14,896 nt of DNA. It comes from Deltaproteobacteria bacterium (GTDB lineage: Bacteria > Desulfobacterota > Desulfobacteria > C00003060 > C00003106). Shown in pieces: positions 1-6,564 of this stretch. A program made the translations under genes and the position numbers. Under the pieces are notes generated by a model that did not search any database, was not told where the DNA came from, and saw only the letters and a program-made list of their open reading frames with translations. The stretch lies in the NCBI GenBank assembly GCA_019314005.1, contig JAFDAE010000019.1, positions 1 to 14,896 on the forward strand, given 5' to 3'. Each line of letters begins with the position of its first letter. Positions within the stretch are counted from its first letter, which is position 1.

Positions 1-1
1 T

Positions 2-370
2 CTTACTACTACGGAAATGGAGGATATAGTCCTTGCAATAGCAAACCATGAAGCATTCACCGAGCCTGTACCGAGTACTCATCCATTTGGACAGACACTA
101 AGCGATATTCTCCATGATGCGGACAAGTTCAGATGGGGAATGGATAACCTTACTGAAACAGTTTGGCGAATATACAGTTATAACGGGCGTCCGCTTGAAG
201 ATTTAGTAGCTTATTTCCCTGAGGGGATGAAAGGGGTCGCAAAGATTCGAGAAACCTTCCGATCAGAAACCGGCAAGCAATATGGCCCTGAATTTATAGA
301 TATTGGCCTGGAAATCGGCAAGGAGATTTATCAATATTTAAAGCACGATAGGTTCGTAAAAAGTCCCTAA
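2..370 (+). CDS. C-terminal part of a probable HD-domain protein (5' end outside window)
   Basis: The reading frame is open from base 2 with no stop before the window edge. The first ATG, at 17, has no Shine-Dalgarno sequence, so this is most likely the 3' part of a longer gene. The visible 122 residues contain a helix ending in AIANHE, then ILHDADKFRWG and a helical C-terminus. The H, followed later by a D in a D-A-D-K/R context, resembles the second half of an HD metal-dependent phosphohydrolase domain. The classic paired HD would lie upstream and is not visible. No substrate can be named. An intrinsic terminator overlaps the stop codon, so this gene ends its own transcription unit. The HD assignment is moderate; the gene being real is well supported by its continuous frame and the following terminator. 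Confidence 0.6.
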   Translation, partial: LTTTEMEDIVLAIANHEAFTEPVPSTHPFGQTLSDILHDADKFRWGMDNLTETVWRIYSYNGRPLEDLVAYFPEGMKGVAKIRETFRSETGKQYGPEFIDIGLEIGKEIYQYLKHDRFVKSP

Positions 371-393
371 TTCGCATGATTGGGCACTTTTTT
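358..393 (+). terminator. Intrinsic terminator overlapping the stop codon of the first gene
   Basis: AAAAAGT-CCC-(T)-AAT at 358-371 pairs with ATT-GGG-(C)-ACTTTTT at 379-392. This gives a stem of about 13 pairs with a single-base bulge on each side and a 7-base loop, followed by a run of T at 388-393. The A-run on the left arm means the reverse strand also has a T-tract, so it could act in both directions. The stop codon TAA (368-370) sits inside the left arm. The hairpin also covers a TTG at 380 that would otherwise be a possible start for the next gene. Confidence 0.65.
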
Positions 394-409
394 AAGGACA
401 TTTATCCTC

Positions 410-2137
410 ATGATAAGATTACATAGGTACAAGATACTCATAGTCTTTTTTGTAGCTTTTTTTTCTTTTGGCTGCACAATGGCGCCCAGGCCGAAATCTC
501 CGGGGAGAACAGTTGCAGAATTGAGCTCTCCACCTGCGGAAAGTCCCTATTACCATTATGCCAGGTTTCAGCTTTTCCTGAGGATCGGAGAAATAGAAAA
601 GGCCACCGAATCTCTCAAATTGGCCGTAGGAAAAGAGCCGGACTCAGTATTTCTCAAAACCGAGCTCGCACACATATATATCCGCCAACAACGATACAAA
701 GATACCATCGGCGTTCTGCAGTCCATATTACAAAAGCGCCCCAACGATGTAACAGTGCTCACTATGCTGGCAGGAGTTCACGAAACCCTTCGCGAATATC
801 AAAAGGCAATTGACACCTATAAAACAATAATTGCTGAAAAGCCCGAAGATGAGAGTAGCCATCTATATTTGGGATCCGTCTATATACAAATCGGGGAGTA
901 TCAAAATGCAAAAGATGTCCTTGAAAGGGCCTTAAAACTAAACCCGAAATCGTCGAAAGTCCATCATTATCTCGGCAAGGCATATTCTGGACTTAAACAA
1001 TACAAGAAAGCGGAAATACATTTTTTAGAGACGTTAGAATCGCACCCGTCATTTGAACCGGCACTTTTTGACCTTGTACAGGTATATCAGGCTACCCGGC
1101 AAGAAAACATGGTAGTGGAAACGTATCAAAAGCTATTAAAAAACAATCCCGACAACTTCCAGGCTGCTATCGGGCTCGGCCGCCATTACTCAATAACCGG
1201 CAAAGCCCAAAAGGCAAAAAAAATCTTTAATGAACTTATAGCTCGGTCACACAACACCCCTTATGTAATCAAACATATCGCGGCCATCTACCTTGATCAA
1301 AAAGAATACGACGAAGCAATAAACCTCCTTGATGATCTTTTGCAAAAAGATCGCGAAAATCCTGAGGTACTCTATTTTTTAGGACTTGCTTACACGGGAA
1401 AAGAGGACCGAAAAAAGGCTATAGACGTCTATCAGATGATCGCTTTCGAATCCAACTATTACCTAAATGCCGTCATCCAAATCGCCTATTTATATCAAGT
1501 TGAGGAAGAAACCGACAAGGCGATCGAGGCCCTTCTTTCTGCAAGCAAAAACAGGCCGGATGAGCCGGAAATTTTTTTATACCTTGGGTCGCTATATGAA
1601 GAAAAATCAGACTATACTCAAGGAGTGGCAGCCATTAAAGAAGGACTCCGTATTGCTCCACAAAACATCAAACTCCACTTCCGCCTCGGAGTAATATATG
1701 ACAAGATGAACCAAAAGGACCTTAGCATTAAAGAGATGAAACAGGTCCTTCAAGTTGAGCCTGATCACGCTAATGCCTTAAATTACCTGGGATTTACTTA
1801 TGCAGAGCTCGGAATACATCTGGACAAAGCAGAAGAACTGATTAAAAAAGCGCTGAAACTGCAACCAAACGACGGATACATCACCGATAGCTTAGGATGG
1901 GTATATTTTAAAAAGGGCCTCTTTGATCAAGCAGTCCTGTGGCTTGAAAAAGCGACAGAACTTGCTCCGGATGATCCGATTATCCTGGAACATCTCGGAG
2001 ATGCATACGCCAAGAAAAATCTTCTTGAAAACGCCTTAAAATCTTATGAAAGGTCGCTTAAAAAAACAGAAAAAGAAGAAAACAAGATAACGTTAAAAGA
2101 AAAAATTGACCAGATAAAAAAAGAATTGAAGAATTAA
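410..2137 (+). CDS. TPR-repeat outer-membrane-type lipoprotein
   Basis: A 575-residue protein with a lipoprotein signal: basic MIRLHRYK, a hydrophobic stretch, then the lipobox FSFGC with the acylated cysteine at residue 22. The next residue is Thr, not Asp, which would favour sorting away from the inner membrane by the E. coli rule. The mature chain is almost entirely tetratricopeptide repeats, roughly 14-15 units of about 34 residues. Clear examples are the units containing HLYLGSVYIQIGEYQNAKDV, LFYLG-type and ALNYLGFTYAEL. It ends in a charged, lysine/glutamate-rich tail. TPR lipoproteins serve as periplasmic assembly or scaffolding factors; the partner is unknown. ATG 410 is chosen over an in-frame TTG at 380 because 380 lies within the terminator hairpin, while AAGGA at 394-398 sits 11 bases before 410. 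The gene precedes a LolB-like lipoprotein, a pairing I associate with Deltaproteobacteria. Confidence 0.85.
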   Translation: MIRLHRYKILIVFFVAFFSFGCTMAPRPKSPGRTVAELSSPPAESPYYHYARFQLFLRIGEIEKATESLKLAVGKEPDSVFLKTELAHIYIRQQRYKDTIGVLQSILQKRPNDVTVLTMLAGVHETLREYQKAIDTYKTIIAEKPEDESSHLYLGSVYIQIGEYQNAKDVLERALKLNPKSSKVHHYLGKAYSGLKQYKKAEIHFLETLESHPSFEPALFDLVQVYQATRQENMVVETYQKLLKNNPDNFQAAIGLGRHYSITGKAQKAKKIFNELIARSHNTPYVIKHIAAIYLDQKEYDEAINLLDDLLQKDRENPEVLYFLGLAYTGKEDRKKAIDVYQMIAFESNYYLNAVIQIAYLYQVEEETDKAIEALLSASKNRPDEPEIFLYLGSLYEEKSDYTQGVAAIKEGLRIAPQNIKLHFRLGVIYDKMNQKDLSIKEMKQVLQVEPDHANALNYLGFTYAELGIHLDKAEELIKKALKLQPNDGYITDSLGWVYFKKGLFDQAVLWLEKATELAPDDPIILEHLGDAYAKKNLLENALKSYERSLKKTEKEENKITLKEKIDQIKKELKN

Positions 2138-2281
2138 GGGATTAGGGAATTGAGGGATTCAGGGATTTTTAAGACTTCATCTTTTCTTGGTGATGTCCGT
2201 TGATCGTTGTCCGAATCCTCACTTCTCTTATAATTCACAATTCCTAAATTCCCCAATCCCTTAATTCCTAAATCCCTTAAT
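2133..2281. repeat. Intergenic palindromic element 1 with short-period repeat arms
   Basis: The left arm (2133-2171) is made of degenerate units of 7-9 bases based on GGGATT: GGGATTa, GGGAATTga, GGGATTca, GGGATTt. The right arm (about 2242-2281) is its reverse complement, with units AATCCC and AATTCC. The outer 32-38 bases match with few mismatches and one indel. The core holds TGTCCGTTGATCGTTGTCCG (2194-2213), a motif that recurs in the arms of the second element at 6357. The left arm starts inside the stop codon of the TPR gene. There is no coding potential. It could form a long RNA hairpin between the two lipoprotein genes. Confidence 0.8.
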
Positions 2282-2294
2282 CTATCATTTTATA

Positions 2295-3086
2295 ATGAAC
2301 TCTATAAAATCGATCAAGCTGCTATTCCTATCAACATTCTTGTTGCTCACGGTCGAGGGATGTGCTCCCCTTACCCCGATCCCCCAAAAAATCGAACCTG
2401 AAGCCGCTGCTGTCCTTGATTTGATCCACCAAAATAACGCACATATCCAAAGTCTCCGCGGGCAAGGTCAACTTAGAATGATAAACAAAAAAAAGTCTCA
2501 ATTGCTTAACGCTATATGGTTGGGACACCGCCCCGATCAGTTCCGCTTTGAGCTCTTAAGCCCGTGGGGCCAACCTACTGCCACCTTTGCCGTCAATAAG
2601 AATAGGCTTTTTTTTTACATCTACGCACAAAATCGTCTATATCAAGGAGATGCCACGGCCTCCAACCTATCCCGTTTTATGCACGTAAAGATAGCACCTG
2701 ATGAACTTTTCAAAGTACTTTCAGGTTCTATTCCAATTGTACCTTTCCGCCAAGCTCAGCTACAATCTGCAGCAACAGGAGAAACCGTCCTGACCCTTAT
2801 TGGGCAATGGGGGGATATTGCAGCAAAGGTATGGGTGAGCCATGACCCGTTTAAGATTTTACGCGCGGACTATTTTAGTCGTGGGGGGGCCTTGACGTAC
2901 AGTATCCTGTTTGATAATTTTAGATATGAGGAATCTGTTTTAATTCCTTGTTTAATCACCATTTCCGGCAAAAATAATGCAAAATGGATTCTTACCATTA
3001 AAAAATACGCTATCAATATACCTACTTCTCAGGAAAACTTTAAGCTAAAGGCAATCAGAACCGATAAAGTAATCAATCTCGATTGA
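2295..3086 (+). CDS. LolB-like / DUF4292-type lipoprotein
   Basis: A 263-residue protein whose N-terminus is a lipoprotein signal: MNSIKSIK, a hydrophobic core FLSTFLLL, then the lipobox TVEGC with the cysteine at residue 23. The mature part starts with a linker and a helix (IHQNNAHIQSLRGQGQLR), then beta-rich sequence including FRFELLSPWGQPTATFAVNK and FFYIYAQNRLYQGDA. The pattern of a leading helix, then strands with LRG.G, FR.E, SPWG and Y.G, matches the LolB/DUF4292 half-barrel lipoproteins. LolB receives lipoproteins from the carrier LolA at the outer membrane; the DUF4292 relatives are not functionally settled. The only plausible ATG (2295) lacks a Shine-Dalgarno sequence and is preceded directly by the palindromic element. 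It could be a lipoprotein receptor or an unrelated sensor with the same fold. Confidence 0.7.
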   Translation: MNSIKSIKLLFLSTFLLLTVEGCAPLTPIPQKIEPEAAAVLDLIHQNNAHIQSLRGQGQLRMINKKKSQLLNAIWLGHRPDQFRFELLSPWGQPTATFAVNKNRLFFYIYAQNRLYQGDATASNLSRFMHVKIAPDELFKVLSGSIPIVPFRQAQLQSAATGETVLTLIGQWGDIAAKVWVSHDPFKILRADYFSRGGALTYSILFDNFRYEESVLIPCLITISGKNNAKWILTIKKYAINIPTSQENFKLKAIRTDKVINLD

Positions 3087-3117
3087 CTCGGGAGTGGCCG
3101 GTTGTAGTCTCTTAAGC

Positions 3118-3567
3118 ATGAAATTTGCGGCAGACAGGACGGTGGGAAGACTGGCCCAATGGCTCAGGCTTATGGGATATGATACCGTGGATAGCGACTC
3201 ATTGTCCCCGGAATCAGTAATATCCCTTGCCGATGAAAACCGAATTATGTTAACAAGAGATACACATCTTTCGCAAAGGATAAAATCTTTAAAGATTGTT
3301 TGTCTTGCCTCGAATGATCCAAAGGACCAGGCACGAGAGGTTATCAAAGCGCTTCGTCTCCAACCGCATGAAAAATACTTCTTCACACGATGCAAACTTT
3401 GCAATACAATACTTAAAAGAGTATCTTCAGAAGAAGTTGTTAATCAGGTGCCGGATCACGTTTTGGAAAAACATAACCGGTTTTCAAAATGTCCTACGTG
3501 TAAAAGAGTCTACTGGCCGGGTACGCATCATGAGAGAATTCAGAAAACATTACGAGACCTTTGTTAA
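3118..3567 (+). CDS. Mut7-C family protein: PIN-like RNase domain plus zinc ribbon
   Basis: A 149-residue protein. The N-terminus MKFAADRTVGRLAQWLRLMGYDT is the hallmark opening of the Mut7-C (DUF82) family, with acidic residues at D6 and in LTRDTHL (D48) that fit a PIN-like nuclease active site. The C-terminus carries a four-cysteine zinc ribbon: C92-x2-C95 and C125-x2-C128, followed by the family-typical YWPGTHHERI. Members are predicted RNases; no substrate is established. ATG 3118 is preferred over an in-frame GTG at 3094 because the family begins at MKF and neither site has a strong ribosome binding site. The gene lies 31 bases after the LolB-like gene and 12 bases before the glucan phosphorylase, so it is probably co-transcribed with them. 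Confidence 0.85.
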   Translation: MKFAADRTVGRLAQWLRLMGYDTVDSDSLSPESVISLADENRIMLTRDTHLSQRIKSLKIVCLASNDPKDQAREVIKALRLQPHEKYFFTRCKLCNTILKRVSSEEVVNQVPDHVLEKHNRFSKCPTCKRVYWPGTHHERIQKTLRDLC

Positions 3568-3579
3568 CAAGGAGGGACT

Positions 3580-6141
3580 ATGAAACCGCTGGTGAAATTT
3601 AATGTGGTGCCTAACTTGCCCAGTGTTCTTAGTCCACTAAAAGATTTAGCGGAGAATCTGTGGTTTGGATGGCACCCCGAAGTATGCGCGCTGTTTCGCC
3701 GGATCGATCCCACATTATGGAAAAATTCCAATAACAATCCTGTCTATCTACTCGGCCGGGTCAACCAGGAGCGTCTGGAAGAACTCGCCAAAGACGCGGG
3801 GTTTATATCAGAACTGAAACGTATCCACGAGTCATTTAAAGAGTATATGGCCGCGCCTTCTGAAAATGTCCTTGCAAAACAGATCGATACCGACTGCCTT
3901 ATCGCCTATTTTTCTATGGAGTTCGGAATTGTACAGTGCCTTCGCACATATTCCGGCGGTCTTGGAATCCTGGCCGGAGATCATATTAAATCCGCCAGTG
4001 ACCTGAATTATCCACTTGTTGGTGTAAGCCTCCTTTATCAGGAAGGATATTTCCATCAATATCTCAACACCGATGGCTGGCAACAAGAGGAGTATCCTGA
4101 AAACGATTTTGCCAATCTCCCTGTTCACCTTATGCGAGATAAAAATGGAACCCCCATCACTGTAGAAGTCTCGTTCCAAGGGCGACCGGTGGTCATTCAA
4201 ATATGGCGCACCATGGCAGGACGCATACCTCTTTATTTGCTCGATACCAACACTGAAGCCAACCCACCGGACATTCGGTATACCACTTCAAGACTATACG
4301 GCGGAGATTGGGAGATGCGGATCCGCCAGGAAACCGTTCTTGGAATAGGGGGTGTCCGGGCGCTTGAGCGTCTCGGCATCAAACCGGCTACTTATCATAT
4401 GAACGAAGGGCATTCCTCTTTTTCGGCCCTGGAAAGGATCAGAAGCCTACAGGAAAAAGAAGGGCTTTCATTTGATGCGGCCAGAGAGCTGGTTATTGCT
4501 ACCAATGTCTTTACCACTCACACACCGGTTCCTGCGGGAAACGATGCCTTTACTCCAGAACTTATGGAACAATACTTTTCCGATTATGCCCAGAGCATGG
4601 GTATTGCATTCAAGGTCTTATTGGCATTCGGCCGCGAAAACCCGTTGGACGATAACGAACCGTTCAGTATGACTGTGCTGGCATTAAGGCTATCCGCCCA
4701 CGCTAACGGTGTAAGTGACCTCCATTCACATGTTTCTCAACATATGTGGGAAAAAATATGGCCGAAGAATCCGACCGAAGACATACCAATAGAGCATATA
4801 ACCAACGGCATTCATATCCCTTCGTGGATTTCTCAGGATATGTCGAGGCTCTTCAATCGATATCTGGGCCCTAAGTGGATGGAGGACCCGGATAATGAAA
4901 AAGTATGGAGGCGGATCAATGAAATCCCCAACTCGGAACTGTGGCACACCCACGAAAGGGCTCGTGAGCATCTGGTTGCTTTCACCCGGCAGAGCCTGCG
5001 AAAACAGCTTGCAAGACGGGGTGCATCCAGAACTGAGGTAGAGACTGCCATGGGCGCGCTCCATCCGGAGATATTGACTATCGGGTTTGCCAGAAGGTTT
5101 GCCACATACAAACGGGCCACCCTAATGCTAAGGGACAAGGAACGATTGTTGAGGCTGCTCAAAGACCCCAAACGCCCCATACAGTTCATCTTTGCTGGAA
5201 AGGCACACCCGCAAGATCATAAAGGCAAAGACCTTATAAAGGAGATCACACACTTTGCACGACGTGAGAATGTTATAAATCGTTTTGTCTTCTTGGAAGA
5301 CTACGGAATAAGAGTATCAAGACATCTTGTACAGGGTGTTGATTTATGGCTTAATACTCCACGTCGTCCTCTGGAAGCATGCGGCACAAGCGGGATGAAG
5401 GCGATTCCGAATGGAACGCTCAACATGAGCGTATTGGACGGATGGTGGGCGGAGGGCTATGATTCCCGATTTGGGTGGTCCATTGGGCACGGCGAGACAT
5501 ATGAAGACAAAGAGCTTCAAGACGACATTGAAAGCCGTGATATTTATAATCTGTTAGAGAATGATATTGTTCCGTTATTTTATGATCGCGGCCCGGACAA
5601 CATCCCAAAGGGATGGGTAAAAATGATGAAGGATGCGATGTGCGATTTGTGCCCGACTTTCAACAGCCATCGTATGGTCCAAGAATATACTCACAGATTT
5701 TATCTTGGTTCTGCCCACCGCTGGAACGAGCTTACCCGAGATGGTATGGCGGGAGCAGGCGCCTTGGCTGATTGGCGACAAAAATTGTTAACCAATTGGG
5801 ATGAGATACGTATCAGCAATATGCGATCAGGCGAGACCATAGACCTTCCGGTAAGCTCCGACCTCAAAATAGAAGCTGATATCCACTTAGCAGGACTTGA
5901 TCCTGAGGATGTGGACGTTGCTGTATACTATGGCCGCCTTAACCTTAAAGAAGAATTCATCGGGCGTGCCATACAAATTATGAAACCGGAAGGTACTGAC
6001 GAGAACGCAAATTATCATTATGCCGGTTTTATACCATGCGGCCAAACCGGTAAGTTCGGCTTTACCATACGGATCATGCCCAGCAGCCAAAAACTTGAAA
6101 CTCCCTATACCACCGGGCTGGTTGTGTGGGCAGAAGGATAA
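3580..6141 (+). CDS. glgP: Alpha-glucan (glycogen) phosphorylase, DUF3417-containing type
   Basis: An 853-residue protein that would release glucose-1-phosphate from alpha-1,4-glucans with pyridoxal phosphate. The first 120 or so residues (PLKDLAENLWFGWHPE onward) are the DUF3417 N-terminal domain of the Thermotoga/archaeal-like branch. Then follow the conserved TYSGGLGILAGDH, the phosphorylase motif RIRQETVLGIGG, HMNEGHSSF, THTPVPAGNDAF, GFARRFATYKRA, and EACGTSGMKA with the expected pyridoxal lysine at residue 607. The last about 110 residues form a beta-rich tail. Length matches the TIGR02094-type family (about 820-860). AAGGAGG at 3569-3575 sits four bases before the ATG. It lies 12 bases after the Mut7-C gene and shares a cluster with a GH57 glucanotransferase, which supports glycogen breakdown. 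Exact substrate (glycogen versus maltodextrin) cannot be told from sequence. Confidence 0.93.
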   Translation: MKPLVKFNVVPNLPSVLSPLKDLAENLWFGWHPEVCALFRRIDPTLWKNSNNNPVYLLGRVNQERLEELAKDAGFISELKRIHESFKEYMAAPSENVLAKQIDTDCLIAYFSMEFGIVQCLRTYSGGLGILAGDHIKSASDLNYPLVGVSLLYQEGYFHQYLNTDGWQQEEYPENDFANLPVHLMRDKNGTPITVEVSFQGRPVVIQIWRTMAGRIPLYLLDTNTEANPPDIRYTTSRLYGGDWEMRIRQETVLGIGGVRALERLGIKPATYHMNEGHSSFSALERIRSLQEKEGLSFDAARELVIATNVFTTHTPVPAGNDAFTPELMEQYFSDYAQSMGIAFKVLLAFGRENPLDDNEPFSMTVLALRLSAHANGVSDLHSHVSQHMWEKIWPKNPTEDIPIEHITNGIHIPSWISQDMSRLFNRYLGPKWMEDPDNEKVWRRINEIPNSELWHTHERAREHLVAFTRQSLRKQLARRGASRTEVETAMGALHPEILTIGFARRFATYKRATLMLRDKERLLRLLKDPKRPIQFIFAGKAHPQDHKGKDLIKEITHFARRENVINRFVFLEDYGIRVSRHLVQGVDLWLNTPRRPLEACGTSGMKAIPNGTLNMSVLDGWWAEGYDSRFGWSIGHGETYEDKELQDDIESRDIYNLLENDIVPLFYDRGPDNIPKGWVKMMKDAMCDLCPTFNSHRMVQEYTHRFYLGSAHRWNELTRDGMAGAGALADWRQKLLTNWDEIRISNMRSGETIDLPVSSDLKIEADIHLAGLDPEDVDVAVYYGRLNLKEEFIGRAIQIMKPEGTDENANYHYAGFIPCGQTGKFGFTIRIMPSSQKLETPYTTGLVVWAEG

Positions 6142-6153
6142 AGTATACAAAGC

Positions 6154-6160
6154 AAGGAGG
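6154..6160 (+). promoter_or_regulatory. Ribosome binding site that fixes the start of the 62-residue protein
   Basis: AAGGAGG is a near-perfect Shine-Dalgarno. Three in-frame ATGs follow at 6162, 6168 and 6174, spaced 1, 7 and 13 bases away. Only 6168 has normal spacing. Confidence 0.75.
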
Positions 6161-6167
6161 GATGGCC

Positions 6168-6356
6168 ATGAAAATGGCAGAAGTACGTGCAAAGGCAAAA
6201 GGACTGGGACTAAAGATGAATATGAAAAAGGACGATCTAATCCGGACAATCCAGAGCGCCGAGGGGAATGTCCCCTGTTTTAAGACAGCCGTTGATTACT
6301 GTGACCAGACAGGATGCTGTTTTCGCTCGCTGTGCTTAAACGAAAAACGCAAGTAA
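6168..6356 (+). CDS. Small SAP/Rho-N-like protein with a C-terminal cysteine cluster
   Basis: A 62-residue basic protein. Residues 3-33 (MAEVRAKAKGLGLKMNMKKD, then DLIRTIQSAEG) follow the helix-turn-helix pattern of SAP or Rho N-terminal motifs, which bind nucleic acids. The remaining part has five cysteines, C37, C45, C50, C51 and C56 (C-x7-C-x4-CC-x4-C), which could bind zinc or an iron-sulfur cluster. I recall similar short proteins in Deltaproteobacteria annotated only as SAP-domain or hypothetical; no function is known to me. It starts 26 bases after the phosphorylase stop with a strong Shine-Dalgarno, so it is probably translated from the same mRNA. It is not an inserted fragment of either neighbour. 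Real gene: likely. Function: unknown. Confidence 0.75.
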   Translation: MKMAEVRAKAKGLGLKMNMKKDDLIRTIQSAEGNVPCFKTAVDYCDQTGCCFRSLCLNEKRK

Positions 6357-6509
6357 TGTCCGTCGTCCATTGTCCGTTGCAAGAATGCACCGTACTTATA
6401 TTCTCAAACAATTAGGCGAGATGTGATACTGTGCGTATTTCTTACTATTCTGCCAAATTGACTCACCTTGCAATTTCGCCAACGGACAACGGGCAACAAG
6501 CAACTGACA
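6357..6509. repeat. Intergenic palindromic element 2 (TGTCCGTTG-type arms)
   Basis: The left arm (6357-6380) consists of degenerate units TGTCCGTC, GTCCAT, TGTCCGTTGC. The right arm (about 6479-6509) holds the inverse, AACGGACAAC then GGGCAACAAG. A weaker inner inverted pair is AAGAATGCACCGTAC (6381-6395) with TACTGTGCGTATTTCTT (6427-6443). The element begins directly after the stop codon of the small cysteine protein and fills most of the 208-base gap before the GH57 gene. No open frame or convincing promoter was seen in the gap. Confidence 0.65.
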
Positions 6510-6564
6510 TCACCGGCAAAAAGTAGCTAACCCCCTAATATTCCAAATTACATAAAGAGGTGGC

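Noticed and set aside
380..409. TTG at 380 as the start of the TPR lipoprotein, adding 10 residues
   Set aside because: It lies inside the terminator hairpin with no ribosome binding site. ATG 410 gives a normal 21-residue lipoprotein signal and has AAGGA upstream.
2133..2281. Element 1 as an insertion sequence or active MITE
   Set aside because: No transposase and no clear target-site duplication; the arms are internally repetitive rather than unique terminal repeats, so a mobile origin is not supported by this window alone.
2291..2296. TATAAT as a -10 box ahead of the LolB-like gene
   Set aside because: It overlaps the ATG itself and has no -35 match at the right distance.
3832..4200. Antisense open frame of 122 codons within the glucan phosphorylase
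   Set aside because: It is the shadow of a strongly conserved coding region, with no start signal and no recognisable domain. The same holds for the other antisense frames, such as 8844-9287, 10762-11046, 12634-13032 and 14082-14426.
6020..6283. 87-codon frame overlapping the end of glgP and the small cysteine protein
   Set aside because: It lies in another frame of two better-supported genes and has no ribosome binding site or domain.
6458..6486. TTGACT at 6458 as a promoter -35 for the GH57 gene
   Set aside because: No -10-like hexamer at 16-18 bases; the region there is the right arm of the repeat element.
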